The notes beneath the pieces were generated by a model that was not told the origin of the DNA, did no database searches, and saw only the letters and a program-made list of their open reading frames with translations. A DNA stretch of 37,513 nt from Acidobacteriota bacterium. GTDB lineage: Bacteria; Acidobacteriota; Aminicenantia; UBA2199. Positions 28,547 through 37,513 of this stretch are shown here, piece by piece. Position numbers and translations under genes: made by a program. The stretch covers positions 1 to 37,513 of the forward strand of contig JAUPLE010000623.1 of assembly GCA_030837085.1 (NCBI GenBank), given 5' to 3'. Within the stretch, counting starts at the first letter, position 1. The number at the start of each line of letters is the position of its first letter.

Positions 28547-30047
28547 TGCTATCTTGAAATGGGCTGCGGGTTGCGTCAAACCACTTACAGGCCCGCTTGA
28601 GTTTGATGAGGATGTCCTGATCAACCTGGTCGATAAACACAACTTATCAGGAAGATTTATGCAAAAACTTACCAATCATAAAGGACCTTCTTTCACACCG
28701 AAATTCAATGAGGCTTTAAAGGATTTGCATCACGAAACAAAAAGCCAGGTCATGCGAAATATAAACGCTTTTCGCAGCATAAAAACTCAGATGCCGCCTT
28801 CTACAGGTTTAATTATTATCAAAGGAGTTTCAACTTATGTACTGACAAGTCAAGAACATACAATGCGATCAGGGGATATTGACCTTCTCAGCAATGATAC
28901 AACCTCTCTTGTTCGTACACTAAGTGAGATGGCTTATCAACAAACACGAGCGCCCTTTCTACACGAAATCGGAGAATATACAAAAGGCTCCATTGAAGTC
29001 GATATACATGATCATTTCCCTGTATACGGCTACACCGATTCACTGCTTCATACAGATCTACTGCCCCAAAATAACCCGGGAATATGGCGCCAAAGCTATA
29101 CTATGAAACACACCAGGATTACCTATGATGATTTGAAAAAATATTCATGCCAGGGGAATATGTCCAGTACAGAAAATGTGACAGCAGCAGACCCCAATAT
29201 ATTATCCGTCATAATCTGCGCACATGCCTTTATGAATTATACAAATATGTGGTCTATCTCACATCGGGAAAAAGCTTATGTACGTCTGGGAGAAATTGCC
29301 GATTTATTTGATTTAGTTAGACATCCTGCGTTTGCTGACGCATATTTCCTGGAACTGGTAAAGCAATTTCAAGCGACAGATGCAGTCGAATGGGCTGCCA
29401 ACATTTCGTCCATTTTATTCGGAAAGAATCCTTTACCAATTCATAGTTCGACAGCGCTTGATGAAGAACTTCCAAAATCCCGTTTCCCGCGCTGCTTATG
29501 GTGGAATTTTTGGGCCGACCTACCATCCGGGGTAAACGAACTTATTCAAAAAGAGTGGCTGGCAATGGATTGGCTCACAAAAAAACTTGGCGCTAATATA
29601 TTGGCAAGCCAGGGACCTTCTAAAACATTTAGCACAATACAACATGAGGGATGTCAGTTATTAAAGCGTTTCATAACTCAGGAGAAACTTCCTATCCCCT
29701 TAGCTCTTGAAATGACCATATCAGAAATTGGTATTCAAATTATTATTAAGATATTACCAGGGCGACAGTCCGATATTGAGCGAATTCGGATAGACTTCGG
29801 GCATATTGCCACTGAATGGACTTATTCAAATAATAAGCAAATACAAACTCAAATAGGCAAGCATGTAGACGTAAAGTTGAATCATCAGGGTATGAACTGC
29901 GAGGTAAAGTTTCACTATCCATGGGAGTTACTTGGACAATCAATTAAAAAGGCACGTAAAGTGCCTGTCTTGATTGGTGTAGGGCAACAATCTGATAATG
30001 ATGGTTTAATTGCAAGTACACTGATTCCGTTAGAGTTATATTTATAA
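28536..30047 (+). CDS. Uncharacterised nucleotidyltransferase (NTP_transf_5-like)
   Basis: GLIIIKGVSTYVLTSQEHTMRSGDIDLL (KG...R..DIDLL pattern), VDIHDHFP; ATG 28536 overlaps the preceding CDS end. Confidence 0.7.
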   Translation: MDYSAILKWAAGCVKPLTGPLEFDEDVLINLVDKHNLSGRFMQKLTNHKGPSFTPKFNEALKDLHHETKSQVMRNINAFRSIKTQMPPSTGLIIIKGVSTYVLTSQEHTMRSGDIDLLSNDTTSLVRTLSEMAYQQTRAPFLHEIGEYTKGSIEVDIHDHFPVYGYTDSLLHTDLLPQNNPGIWRQSYTMKHTRITYDDLKKYSCQGNMSSTENVTAADPNILSVIICAHAFMNYTNMWSISHREKAYVRLGEIADLFDLVRHPAFADAYFLELVKQFQATDAVEWAANISSILFGKNPLPIHSSTALDEELPKSRFPRCLWWNFWADLPSGVNELIQKEWLAMDWLTKKLGANILASQGPSKTFSTIQHEGCQLLKRFITQEKLPIPLALEMTISEIGIQIIIKILPGRQSDIERIRIDFGHIATEWTYSNNKQIQTQIGKHVDVKLNHQGMNCEVKFHYPWELLGQSIKKARKVPVLIGVGQQSDNDGLIASTLIPLELYL

Positions 30048-30082
30048 CATTCGATGATTATACCTGGACAAGGAGAAATAAA

Positions 30083-31117
30083 ATGCAAGGAGCTTTGGTT
30101 GGTTTTGGAACAATCGCCGGGGGACACCTGGACGCCTACTTAAATACGGAGGTCATGGACATCAAAGCAGTATTTGATCCTTTAGCGGAGCGAAGGAAAA
30201 AGGCAAAACTAATTGCCCCTCGTATAAATACCTATAGTACTCTTGATGATATGTTTTCCAGGGAAAAGTTAGATTTTATAGATATTTGTTCACCCCCCAA
30301 TACCCATCATAACTACATCCGTTCAGGTCTTTCCAATAACTGCCATGTTATGTGTGAAAAACCGTTTCTTTTATTTTCCGAGCAATATAAAGGTCTCCTG
30401 GCTCTAACAAAGTCGGAAAACAAAGTAGTCTTTCCTTCTCATAATTATAAATTTTCACCGATACTGCGGCTTATAAGAGAAATCGTCCACTCAGAACATT
30501 TCGGACAAATAATAAGCGGACATTTTAGGACTTTTCGTTCCGGGCACGCCGTAGGTGTTCCCGAATGGAATCCCCATTGGCGACGCGATTTGAATATATC
30601 AGGCGGTGGTATCCTTCGTGATCATGGAACTCACAGCATTTACATTGCCTGTGAGATGTGCCGGCAAATTCCCACCGCGGTTTCATGCATCATGGGAAAT
30701 TTGAAGGCCGATCAATATAAAGATACCGAAGATACCGTTTTAATGACCCTGTACTTCGATCACAATATCCACTTTATCATCAATCTTTCCTGGGCCGCCG
30801 GTTATCGGAACACTTATTATTCAATTATGGGCAGTAATGAAAATATCATCGTTGAAAATGATAATTTGATATATACAAAAAAGGAAGGGGAAATAATCAG
30901 GAAATCAATATCTTCTGAATTTGACGATCCATCCCACAAATCATGGTTTAAGGGCATATTTTGCGACTTTAAAGATGTGGTTGAACATCAAAACCGCCAG
31001 TTGCCGTTGTTAAAAGAAGCTTTAATAACCACTTTAGTTATTGAGTGCGCCTATCTATCCGCGAAACAGGGAGGAAAATTAATTAATGTACCATCGATGT
31101 TCGAACAACTTACTTAA
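30083..31117 (+). CDS. Gfo/Idh/MocA family oxidoreductase
   Basis: ALVGFGTIAGGHLDAYL, DICSPPNTHHNYI, HVMCEKPF; ggagaaataaa SD. Confidence 0.92.
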   Translation: MQGALVGFGTIAGGHLDAYLNTEVMDIKAVFDPLAERRKKAKLIAPRINTYSTLDDMFSREKLDFIDICSPPNTHHNYIRSGLSNNCHVMCEKPFLLFSEQYKGLLALTKSENKVVFPSHNYKFSPILRLIREIVHSEHFGQIISGHFRTFRSGHAVGVPEWNPHWRRDLNISGGGILRDHGTHSIYIACEMCRQIPTAVSCIMGNLKADQYKDTEDTVLMTLYFDHNIHFIINLSWAAGYRNTYYSIMGSNENIIVENDNLIYTKKEGEIIRKSISSEFDDPSHKSWFKGIFCDFKDVVEHQNRQLPLLKEALITTLVIECAYLSAKQGGKLINVPSMFEQLT

Positions 31118-31121
31118 GGTA

Positions 31122-31982
31122 ATGACCTTCAATATAAACGGGTATTTTTCCGAACGTGAGGACAGGTATCATTGGGTAAAGCGATCTGATTTGGCAATGG
31201 CGGTAATCCAAAAATATGAGCCTGATTTACTGGGCTGCCAGGAAGTACAGGCAGGAAACCTGCCCTTATTTAATGAGTATTTGTCTGAATATGCGGCCCA
31301 TTTAGGCGCAGAAACCGTCATTCAAGACGACAATGAAAAAGCGGTATATAATCCGATTTTTTGGAAAAAATCTCGGTTCGAGAAATATTCCATGGGCAGC
31401 TTTTATTTATCCCAAACACCTGGAAAATGGTCAAAAAGTTGGGATTCAATGCATGTCCGCTGCGCAAATTGGATTAAGCTGCGTTGTCTTAAAAAAGGAA
31501 GCGAGTTCATCTATTTGAATACACACTTAGATCATCATGGCGAACAAGCGCGAATAGAGGGCAGTAAAATCATTGTAGACAAAATTAAAAAATTAAGAGC
31601 AGGAACGGATTTGCCAGTTATTATTACCGGTGATTTTAACTCAAGGGCATGGGCGCCTCCTGGTGAAAACGTAAATACATATCCTTTTCCAATCATTCCA
31701 CATTCACTTCCATCTGCGGGTACTGTTTTAAGCGTTTATACCGAAAATGGTTTCAGGGACACTTTCCTCGAAGCCGGTCATATAAACTCCCTCGATACCA
31801 ATACCTATCACGATTTTTATGGAGAATCATTTCCGCCGGTTGGCTTACGCCTGGACTGGATTCTTTTTTACAATGATAGTCAAAAAATTCATCCAAAAAC
31901 ACATCTGATCATTCATGACGCACAACCCCCAAGATATCCCAGCGATCATTATCCGGTCCTAACCGAATTTGTATGGGAGTAG
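31122..31982 (+). CDS. Endonuclease/exonuclease/phosphatase family protein
   Basis: MTFNINGYFSE...DLLGCQEVQ...VIITGDFNSRAW...PSDHYPVLTEF. Confidence 0.88.
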   Translation: MTFNINGYFSEREDRYHWVKRSDLAMAVIQKYEPDLLGCQEVQAGNLPLFNEYLSEYAAHLGAETVIQDDNEKAVYNPIFWKKSRFEKYSMGSFYLSQTPGKWSKSWDSMHVRCANWIKLRCLKKGSEFIYLNTHLDHHGEQARIEGSKIIVDKIKKLRAGTDLPVIITGDFNSRAWAPPGENVNTYPFPIIPHSLPSAGTVLSVYTENGFRDTFLEAGHINSLDTNTYHDFYGESFPPVGLRLDWILFYNDSQKIHPKTHLIIHDAQPPRYPSDHYPVLTEFVWE

Positions 31983-31986
31983 CCCA

Positions 31987-34011
31987 ATGGAAAACATCTT
32001 TCAAAAAGAAATCGTAACCTTTGTCGATAGGACGATCGAAGATTTATACATAAGAATAAATCCTGCAATGGGGCGCAACTTCAATAAAAGGTGTGAGAAA
32101 ATAGGCCCCGGGGTATTCAAAGTAAAAGTGAGTGTTCCCAAAGGAGAATTATTTTATTCATTTTTTGATCAGGCGAATCCCGATAAACCGATACTGGACT
32201 CGAATAATCTGCTGCGAGGTATTACGGATTGGTTTTCCATGTATAAAGTGGGCATGTCCTCTCTGCAGGCAGTTGTTTATTCTCCTGGTCCCTCTTTTTT
32301 CTCCAAATTAGATGATTCCAACTATGAAATGAAATTAATTACCACTGAGAATTGGATAGAACAGGCAGAACTATTATTATTATTATCGAATGGCAGCGTT
32401 TTTAAAGAAATAGAGTTCGAAATACAATTTTCCGCCCATGGATTTGTCTATTTTAAAACCTTTTTAAATGACGAATTGTTAAGTCAAGTCGATTCATATT
32501 TATTCAAGATATGTGGCAAATCGACTATCTATTATTTTGGGAAATCAAAATTATTGAGAAAAAAAATCACCATATCCGATAGCTATATACTTAATGATCC
32601 AGTCCAGGTTGATACAATGCTAGCATATCCACCCGACAGCATTGTATATCATTGTTTTGTTGATAGCTTTTGCAGGTTTCCTATAACTGTCCCCCAGGAT
32701 ATCGCCTTCATAGATTGGAATGAAAGACCTGATCTTGATTCGTACTATGGTGGAAATTTGCCGGGCATCATCTCGAAAATAGAACACTTTAAGGAGCTGG
32801 GAGTAACCCACTTGTATATTACACCGATATTTGCTTCCTCAAGTAACCATAGATATGATATCGATGATTTTTTCAAAATTGATCCTATCCTGGGAACAGA
32901 AAAAGATTTTGCAGAACTGGTTCAGAAATGCCACGAAGCTGGAATCAAAGTAATACTGGATATTGTATTAAATCATGTTGGCTCAAATTTTTGGGCATTC
33001 CAGGAAGTTTTAAAAAACCAGGAAAACGCAAAATACAAGGATTGGTTTTTAATACACTCGTTTCCTATAAAAGTAGAAACCTTTACAACAAACTACCAGT
33101 GTTGGTGGAACAAGGGCTATATGCCCGAGTTAAATTTTGCCAATCCCGAGGTTAGGGAGTACTTGAAAAAGATCTGCAAATACTGGATTGAAAGATTTAG
33201 GATAGATGGCTGGAGAATTGATGTCAGCATCGAAATGGAACTTGATTTTTTAAAGGAATTGCGCAGTGAACTGCAAAAATTTTCAAATATAATAATAATC
33301 GGCGAAAACTGGAGAGATGCAAGCTACTTTTTGAATAACAATATACTAAACGGAATTACGAACTACCTCTACTGGTGGATGGCATTTGTTCAATATTTCT
33401 GCGGCAATAAGATGAGTCTATCAAGATTTACCCTGTTTCTTATGGAGATTTACTATAAATATGCTCATAACCATGTATTAAATAGCTGGAATATTATCGG
33501 CAGCCATGATATTCCCAGGTTTCTCTCCCAGATTAAAAATAAAGACGATCTTTTTATGGTTATTTTTTTATATATTATGCTGCCGGGAACCCCTGTGGTT
33601 TATAATGGTGATGAAATAGGTATGGATGGTAAGGAAGAAATTGACAGCCGCGCCAGCATGAATTGGTCTAATGATTTGAAAGAAAACATGATTTTCCAAT
33701 GGTACAAAAAGCTTCTCAACATCTTTAAACAGGAGAAACTATTAGCATATGGACATTTTGCCGTCAAATATTGCAATGATGAAGAAGAATTATTAATCTT
33801 TTACCGTTATCTAAATGATGAAGGGCTATATTGTATTGTAAATTTTTCCCATGAGAGAATCATAAAGGATTTTAGTACATTTTTAAAAGAAAGCGAATAC
33901 CATGAATTGATCCATAACGAGAAGTGTTACCCAGGGCAGTTTAAATTAGAACCACGGGAGTGCCTTATTTTAAAAAAACTGGATAGAGTAGATTATGGTA
34001 AAGGGGGATAA
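31987..34011 (+). CDS. GH13 alpha-amylase family (neopullulanase/cyclomaltodextrinase-like)
   Basis: All four GH13 regions: DIVLNHVG, GWRIDVSIE, IIIGENW, GSHDIPR. Confidence 0.9.
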   Translation: MENIFQKEIVTFVDRTIEDLYIRINPAMGRNFNKRCEKIGPGVFKVKVSVPKGELFYSFFDQANPDKPILDSNNLLRGITDWFSMYKVGMSSLQAVVYSPGPSFFSKLDDSNYEMKLITTENWIEQAELLLLLSNGSVFKEIEFEIQFSAHGFVYFKTFLNDELLSQVDSYLFKICGKSTIYYFGKSKLLRKKITISDSYILNDPVQVDTMLAYPPDSIVYHCFVDSFCRFPITVPQDIAFIDWNERPDLDSYYGGNLPGIISKIEHFKELGVTHLYITPIFASSSNHRYDIDDFFKIDPILGTEKDFAELVQKCHEAGIKVILDIVLNHVGSNFWAFQEVLKNQENAKYKDWFLIHSFPIKVETFTTNYQCWWNKGYMPELNFANPEVREYLKKICKYWIERFRIDGWRIDVSIEMELDFLKELRSELQKFSNIIIIGENWRDASYFLNNNILNGITNYLYWWMAFVQYFCGNKMSLSRFTLFLMEIYYKYAHNHVLNSWNIIGSHDIPRFLSQIKNKDDLFMVIFLYIMLPGTPVVYNGDEIGMDGKEEIDSRASMNWSNDLKENMIFQWYKKLLNIFKQEKLLAYGHFAVKYCNDEEELLIFYRYLNDEGLYCIVNFSHERIIKDFSTFLKESEYHELIHNEKCYPGQFKLEPRECLILKKLDRVDYGKGG

Positions 34012-34012
34012 A

Positions 34013-35503
34013 ATGAAAAAATATCAAAACCTATTTTTCCAAAAAATTAAAGATTTAAAATCTGTAGTAGTTCATGTTGCCTTGGAGAATGCACCTTTTT
34101 CAAAAGAGGGAGGACTTGGCGATTTTGTCGGCAGTCTTCCCGTTTACTTAGCAAAACGTAAATTTGCCAATATCGTCTTTTCACCTTCTTATGACAAGAT
34201 TAATGAAGAACTAACACTAATTGCTGACTCTTATATCCATTTCAACAATATCAATTTTAATTATCAACTCCTGGTTAATGAAAGAGATTCGGTGCTTAAT
34301 ATTTTTATTCGGACTGAAGAAGCATTTTCTTTTGATCGAGTTTACCTGGATGGCTTGTTACCATATAAAGATGAAATATCTATAAAATATTTTATTTTTG
34401 CCAAAATAGTGGTGGATTTTTTAAACCGATATATCCCTGATTGTACAGTAATAACTCATGATTGGCATGTAGCCCCTATTTATCTCTATCTAAGAAGCTA
34501 TAAAAAAAAATACAGGACGTTTCACATTATCCATAACTTCCACTACCAGGGCGAATTTTTCAGTGATGCAACAGAGTTATTTGAAATGGAAATTCAAAAA
34601 GATATAAGACACATTTTTCATGAATATAATCATTGCAGTTTTTCGGCAATAGCCGCAATATGTGCAGATCAACTCATAACCGTCAGTCCGACATATGCTT
34701 TTGAATTATTTGAACAAACCGCGCCTCATCCTAATATAAGTGTTTTAAAAAATAAGCAGATAAAAGGAATTCTCAGCGGTATTGATGACAGGATCTGGAA
34801 TCCCAAAGTAGACAAATACCTGGGAAAAAATTATGATGACTTAACCATCGAGTTAAAGCGGGATAATAAAATAGAATTGATCAAGAGATTGAAAATGGGA
34901 ATTACCTGTGAAATGCCAATAATATCTGTTGTAAGTAGACTTACAATTCAAAAGGGAATTGATCTCCATATAAATTTAAACGACCCCTTTTCTGAAAAAG
35001 ATATAGGACAAATAAAACAAATGCTTGACCTGGGAGTTAGCTTCATAATAAATGGCGTCCCCCAAGGAGGAATTGAAGGTCCCATTGACATGCTATTTAA
35101 AAGAATAAACAAAGCTTTTCCTGATAGGTATATATATATAAATAAATATACAGAGGAATTAGCTCACCAAATAATTGCCGGTTCAGATCTTTTACTTCAC
35201 CTTTCACGGTTTGAACCCTGTGGTTTGACGCCGATGTATGCCTTAAAATATGGGACTATACCAATAGTAACTCCTGTTGGCGGATTAAAAGATTCAGTAA
35301 AGTGCTATTTCCAGGAACCTGGTTCTGGCTTTGGCTTTCATATTGAAGTTGCCCCAACGTTCCCTCATTTTTTTTACAGGCTAAAGGAAATTTTGCAAAT
35401 ATACAATAACAAAGTTGAGTGGAATGAATTAATGAAAAGAGCAATGAGGCAGCAAAACGGATGGGAATATCGCATTACAGAGTATATTCAACTACTAAAA
35501 TGA
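34013..35503 (+). CDS. GT5 glycogen/starch synthase-like glycosyltransferase
   Basis: FSKEGGLGDFVGSLP (KxGGL), TVITHDWHVAPIYL, SRFEPCGLTPMYALKYGTIPIVTPVGGLKDSV. Confidence 0.88.
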   Translation: MKKYQNLFFQKIKDLKSVVVHVALENAPFSKEGGLGDFVGSLPVYLAKRKFANIVFSPSYDKINEELTLIADSYIHFNNINFNYQLLVNERDSVLNIFIRTEEAFSFDRVYLDGLLPYKDEISIKYFIFAKIVVDFLNRYIPDCTVITHDWHVAPIYLYLRSYKKKYRTFHIIHNFHYQGEFFSDATELFEMEIQKDIRHIFHEYNHCSFSAIAAICADQLITVSPTYAFELFEQTAPHPNISVLKNKQIKGILSGIDDRIWNPKVDKYLGKNYDDLTIELKRDNKIELIKRLKMGITCEMPIISVVSRLTIQKGIDLHINLNDPFSEKDIGQIKQMLDLGVSFIINGVPQGGIEGPIDMLFKRINKAFPDRYIYINKYTEELAHQIIAGSDLLLHLSRFEPCGLTPMYALKYGTIPIVTPVGGLKDSVKCYFQEPGSGFGFHIEVAPTFPHFFYRLKEILQIYNNKVEWNELMKRAMRQQNGWEYRITEYIQLLK

Positions 35504-35509
35504 AAAGCA

Positions 35510-36850
35510 ATGTTCAAGGATAAAGAATTTAATGCCAGCCTATTCAAAATTGCTATCCCGATCATCATTCAGCAAAGTTTCATGTGTTCACTCAACTATG
35601 TTGATCTCATAATGATTGGCCAGTTAAGTGAAACCTCTGTTGTGGCAGTTGGCGCAGCCAATCAGTTATTTTTCATTTTTTCATGCCTTGTTTCCGGGTT
35701 GACTGATGGAGTTGCAATATTTTCGGCACAGTACTGGGGGAAAAGAGATGTAAAGAATATAAAAAAGGTGTTGGGATATTCTCTTCCATTGAGTATTTTT
35801 ATTGGTTTCTTGTTTTTTGTGTTGAGCATATTTTTTCCTGGCGTCATAGTAAAACAATATTCGCATGATGCAAAGGTAATTGGACAAGGAATAGATTATT
35901 TACGGGTTGCGGGTTTAAGTTATGTTTTTACTGCAATCACCTTCTGTTTTGTCTCTGTCTTGAGAAGTATACAGGATATAAAAATTCCTGTAACTGCTAG
36001 TGTTATCGCGCTTTTACTTAACAGTTCTTTAAATTATATTTTGATCTTTGGGCATTTAGGATTTCCAAGTTTAGGTGTAAAAGGGGCGGCATTGGCTACG
36101 TTGATTTCACGTGGTGTTGAAATGTCTATTGTTATATTTCATATATATCATAAAAATTCCCCGGCTTCAATATCTATTTGTCATATCCTCTCGTTGGATT
36201 ACAATTTTTTCAAATTATTTATGAAGATATCGATTCCACATGTACTCAGTTTGATGACCTGGTCACTTGGGTTGGCAGCATATCAAATAATATTTTCGAA
36301 AATGGGGACAAATGCATACGCTGCAGTTAATATAGCCCAAACCGTTGAAGCCTTAACGTTTGTCCTTTTTACAGGATTGAGTGGTGCGGCATCTGTAATG
36401 ATCGGCAACCAAATCGGCGCCAATAATATGCATCGCATTCTTACTTATTCGAAAAAATTTTTTATTTTTGGTATTTCTATGGCCCTATTCCTGGGTTGTC
36501 TTATGGCAATAGGGGGAAATATTCTACTATCGTTCTATGAAATTTCAGCGGCTACCCATAACTTCGCCGCCATGCTCATAAAAGTTTATGCTGCACTTTT
36601 ATGGATAAAGGTTCTAAATATGCTGTTGTATTCCATCCTGTGCGCGGGGGGTGACACGAAATATTCCTTTCTCATCTCGACTACTGCGCTGTGGTTTTTT
36701 GGAATACCGACGGTATTTATAGGTGCAATTATTTTTGAATTTCCGGTTTATATAGTTATGATACTCGTTTTCAGTGAGGAATTAGTAAAATTAATAGGCG
36801 GACTTCACAGATTTTTTTCCAGAAAATGGATAAGGAGAATCATTAGTTAA
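35510..36850 (+). CDS. MATE family multidrug/oligosaccharidyl-lipid/polysaccharide-type efflux protein
   Basis: IAIPIIIQQSFMCSLNYVDLIMIGQLSETSVVAVGAANQLF; multiple TM segments. Confidence 0.92.
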   Translation: MFKDKEFNASLFKIAIPIIIQQSFMCSLNYVDLIMIGQLSETSVVAVGAANQLFFIFSCLVSGLTDGVAIFSAQYWGKRDVKNIKKVLGYSLPLSIFIGFLFFVLSIFFPGVIVKQYSHDAKVIGQGIDYLRVAGLSYVFTAITFCFVSVLRSIQDIKIPVTASVIALLLNSSLNYILIFGHLGFPSLGVKGAALATLISRGVEMSIVIFHIYHKNSPASISICHILSLDYNFFKLFMKISIPHVLSLMTWSLGLAAYQIIFSKMGTNAYAAVNIAQTVEALTFVLFTGLSGAASVMIGNQIGANNMHRILTYSKKFFIFGISMALFLGCLMAIGGNILLSFYEISAATHNFAAMLIKVYAALLWIKVLNMLLYSILCAGGDTKYSFLISTTALWFFGIPTVFIGAIIFEFPVYIVMILVFSEELVKLIGGLHRFFSRKWIRRIIS

Positions 36851-36957
36851 ACGATTACCCATACAAAGTGAGAAAGTACTACCCGGAATTCATAAGCCAG
36901 ACAAGCAAACTCAAAATCTTTTTGTTTAAACCTTTCAGTTCTACGCGACAGCGGGAA

Positions 36958-37140
36958 TCAATTTACCACAATTTCATCTTCAGAACACAAAAACTGATTG
37001 TTTCCCAAAACTTCATCTTCAGAACATAAAACCTGATTGTTTACCAAAACTTCATCTTCACAAGTATACGAAACTTCTGTTGCTGAAATCCCACTACCCT
37101 TCACTCTAGCCGACTTAAGTAAATCAAGTACCTTTTTCAT
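36958..37140 (-). CDS. Small repeat-containing peptide, candidate RiPP-like precursor
   Basis: 60-aa ORF with AAGGAG SD at 37148-37153 (minus) 7 nt before ATG; C-terminal 13-aa tandem repeats. Confidence 0.78.
   Translation of the reverse strand: MKKVLDLLKSARVKGSGISATEVSYTCEDEVLVNNQVLCSEDEVLGNNQFLCSEDEIVVN
36961..37065 (-). repeat. 39-bp in-frame tandem repeat, about 2.7 copies
   Basis: ttcatcttc(a) anchors at 36973, 37012 and 37051 (exact 39-bp period); copies 1 and 2 differ at 6 of 39 positions. Confidence 0.95.
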
Positions 37141-37181
37141 GGTTAATCTCCTTAAAATAAATTTTTATAACTTGAAAATAA

Positions 37182-37210
37182 TGAATATCACAAAATCGGA
37201 CTTTTGTCAA
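37182..37210 (-). promoter_or_regulatory. Sigma70-like promoter for the repeat peptide gene
   Basis: Minus strand TTGACA (37205-37210), 17-bp spacer, TATTCA (37182-37187); followed by a short leader and SD. Confidence 0.5.
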
Positions 37211-37242
37211 TAGGAATATAAAAAAAATTCAAAAATCGAAAT

Positions 37243-37513
37243 TCACGGGCGATACTCAATATCACTATTATAACTTCCTGGTGGATGAAATTTCAACGAT
37301 ATTAACTTTTTCTCCAACATTTCCTCCAGCCAATGGCATTCGGAAATTAGCCTGGCTTTAATAATACTATTCAATTCTTTCAACCTTTGGGGATAAAAAA
37401 CCGGCGAATATCGTAATTCGATATGAATAACATTTGAGGGATCGTTTTCAAACCAAAATACTGGTTTAGATCCGATTGAATTGCAGCAAGACGAAAAGTC
37501 TGCCACTTCAGGA
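37243..37513 (-). CDS. C-terminal end of an unidentified protein, probably running off the window edge
   Basis: The frame is open to the window end; the listed start is a GTG with no upstream in-frame stop visible. Same strand as, and upstream of, the repeat peptide. Confidence 0.5.
   Translation of the reverse strand, partial: PEVADFSSCCNSIGSKPVFWFENDPSNVIHIELRYSPVFYPQRLKELNSIIKARLISECHWLEEMLEKKLISLKFHPPGSYNSDIEYRP

Noticed and set aside
32370-32387. TTA/TAT trinucleotide microsatellite
   Set aside because: In-frame leucine run in the amylase gene (LLLLL); length changes would not shift frame and the run is short.
36973-37060. Regularly spaced repeats resembling a mini CRISPR array
   Set aside because: The 39-bp units are contiguous with no unique spacers and lie in frame within a peptide ORF.
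1-37513. tRNA, rRNA or intact transposase/integrase genes
   Set aside because: None recognised by reading; I cannot exclude a missed tRNA without running tRNAscan-SE.

Overview
The window is dominated by a long, almost gap-free, entirely plus-strand gene block (about 1454-36850, roughly 29 CDS, many with ATGA-type overlapping start/stop codons). It looks like a biosynthetic gene cluster. In order it encodes: an Erm-type 23S rRNA adenine methyltransferase-like protein (possible self-resistance), a protein kinase-like protein, an HPr-kinase-like ATPase, a RfaE2-like nucleotidyltransferase, a NodU/CmcH carbamoyltransferase with a PqqD-like C-terminal tail, an NAD-epimerase, a GT2, a class III aminotransferase, a GDPD-like phosphodiesterase, a SAM methyltransferase, a nucleotidyltransferase-APH kinase fusion, an acyl-AMP ligase plus free-standing ACP, another GT2, a HAD-like phosphatase, three B12-type radical SAM proteins (two of them tandem paralogs flanking a UroD/MtaA-like protein), a double alpha/beta hydrolase, two more radical SAM enzymes, a GT9-like protein, an NTP_transf_5-like nucleotidyltransferase, a Gfo/Idh/MocA oxidoreductase, an EEP phosphohydrolase, a GH13 amylase, a GT5 glycogen-synthase-like GT and a MATE exporter. 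Converging on the MATE gene from the minus strand is a small gene with its own promoter-like sequence and strong SD. It encodes a 60-aa peptide whose C-terminal half consists of about 2.7 copies of a 13-aa repeat (TCEDEVLVNNQVL / CSEDEVLGNNQFL / CSEDEIVVN), a strong candidate for a repetitive RiPP-like precursor. The first ~1.4 kb is a different context: the 3' end of a Roc/COR-like protein, a probable group II intron remnant and a decayed small ORF. No tRNA, rRNA or CRISPR was recognised. All family calls come from motif reading by eye; no database search was run.
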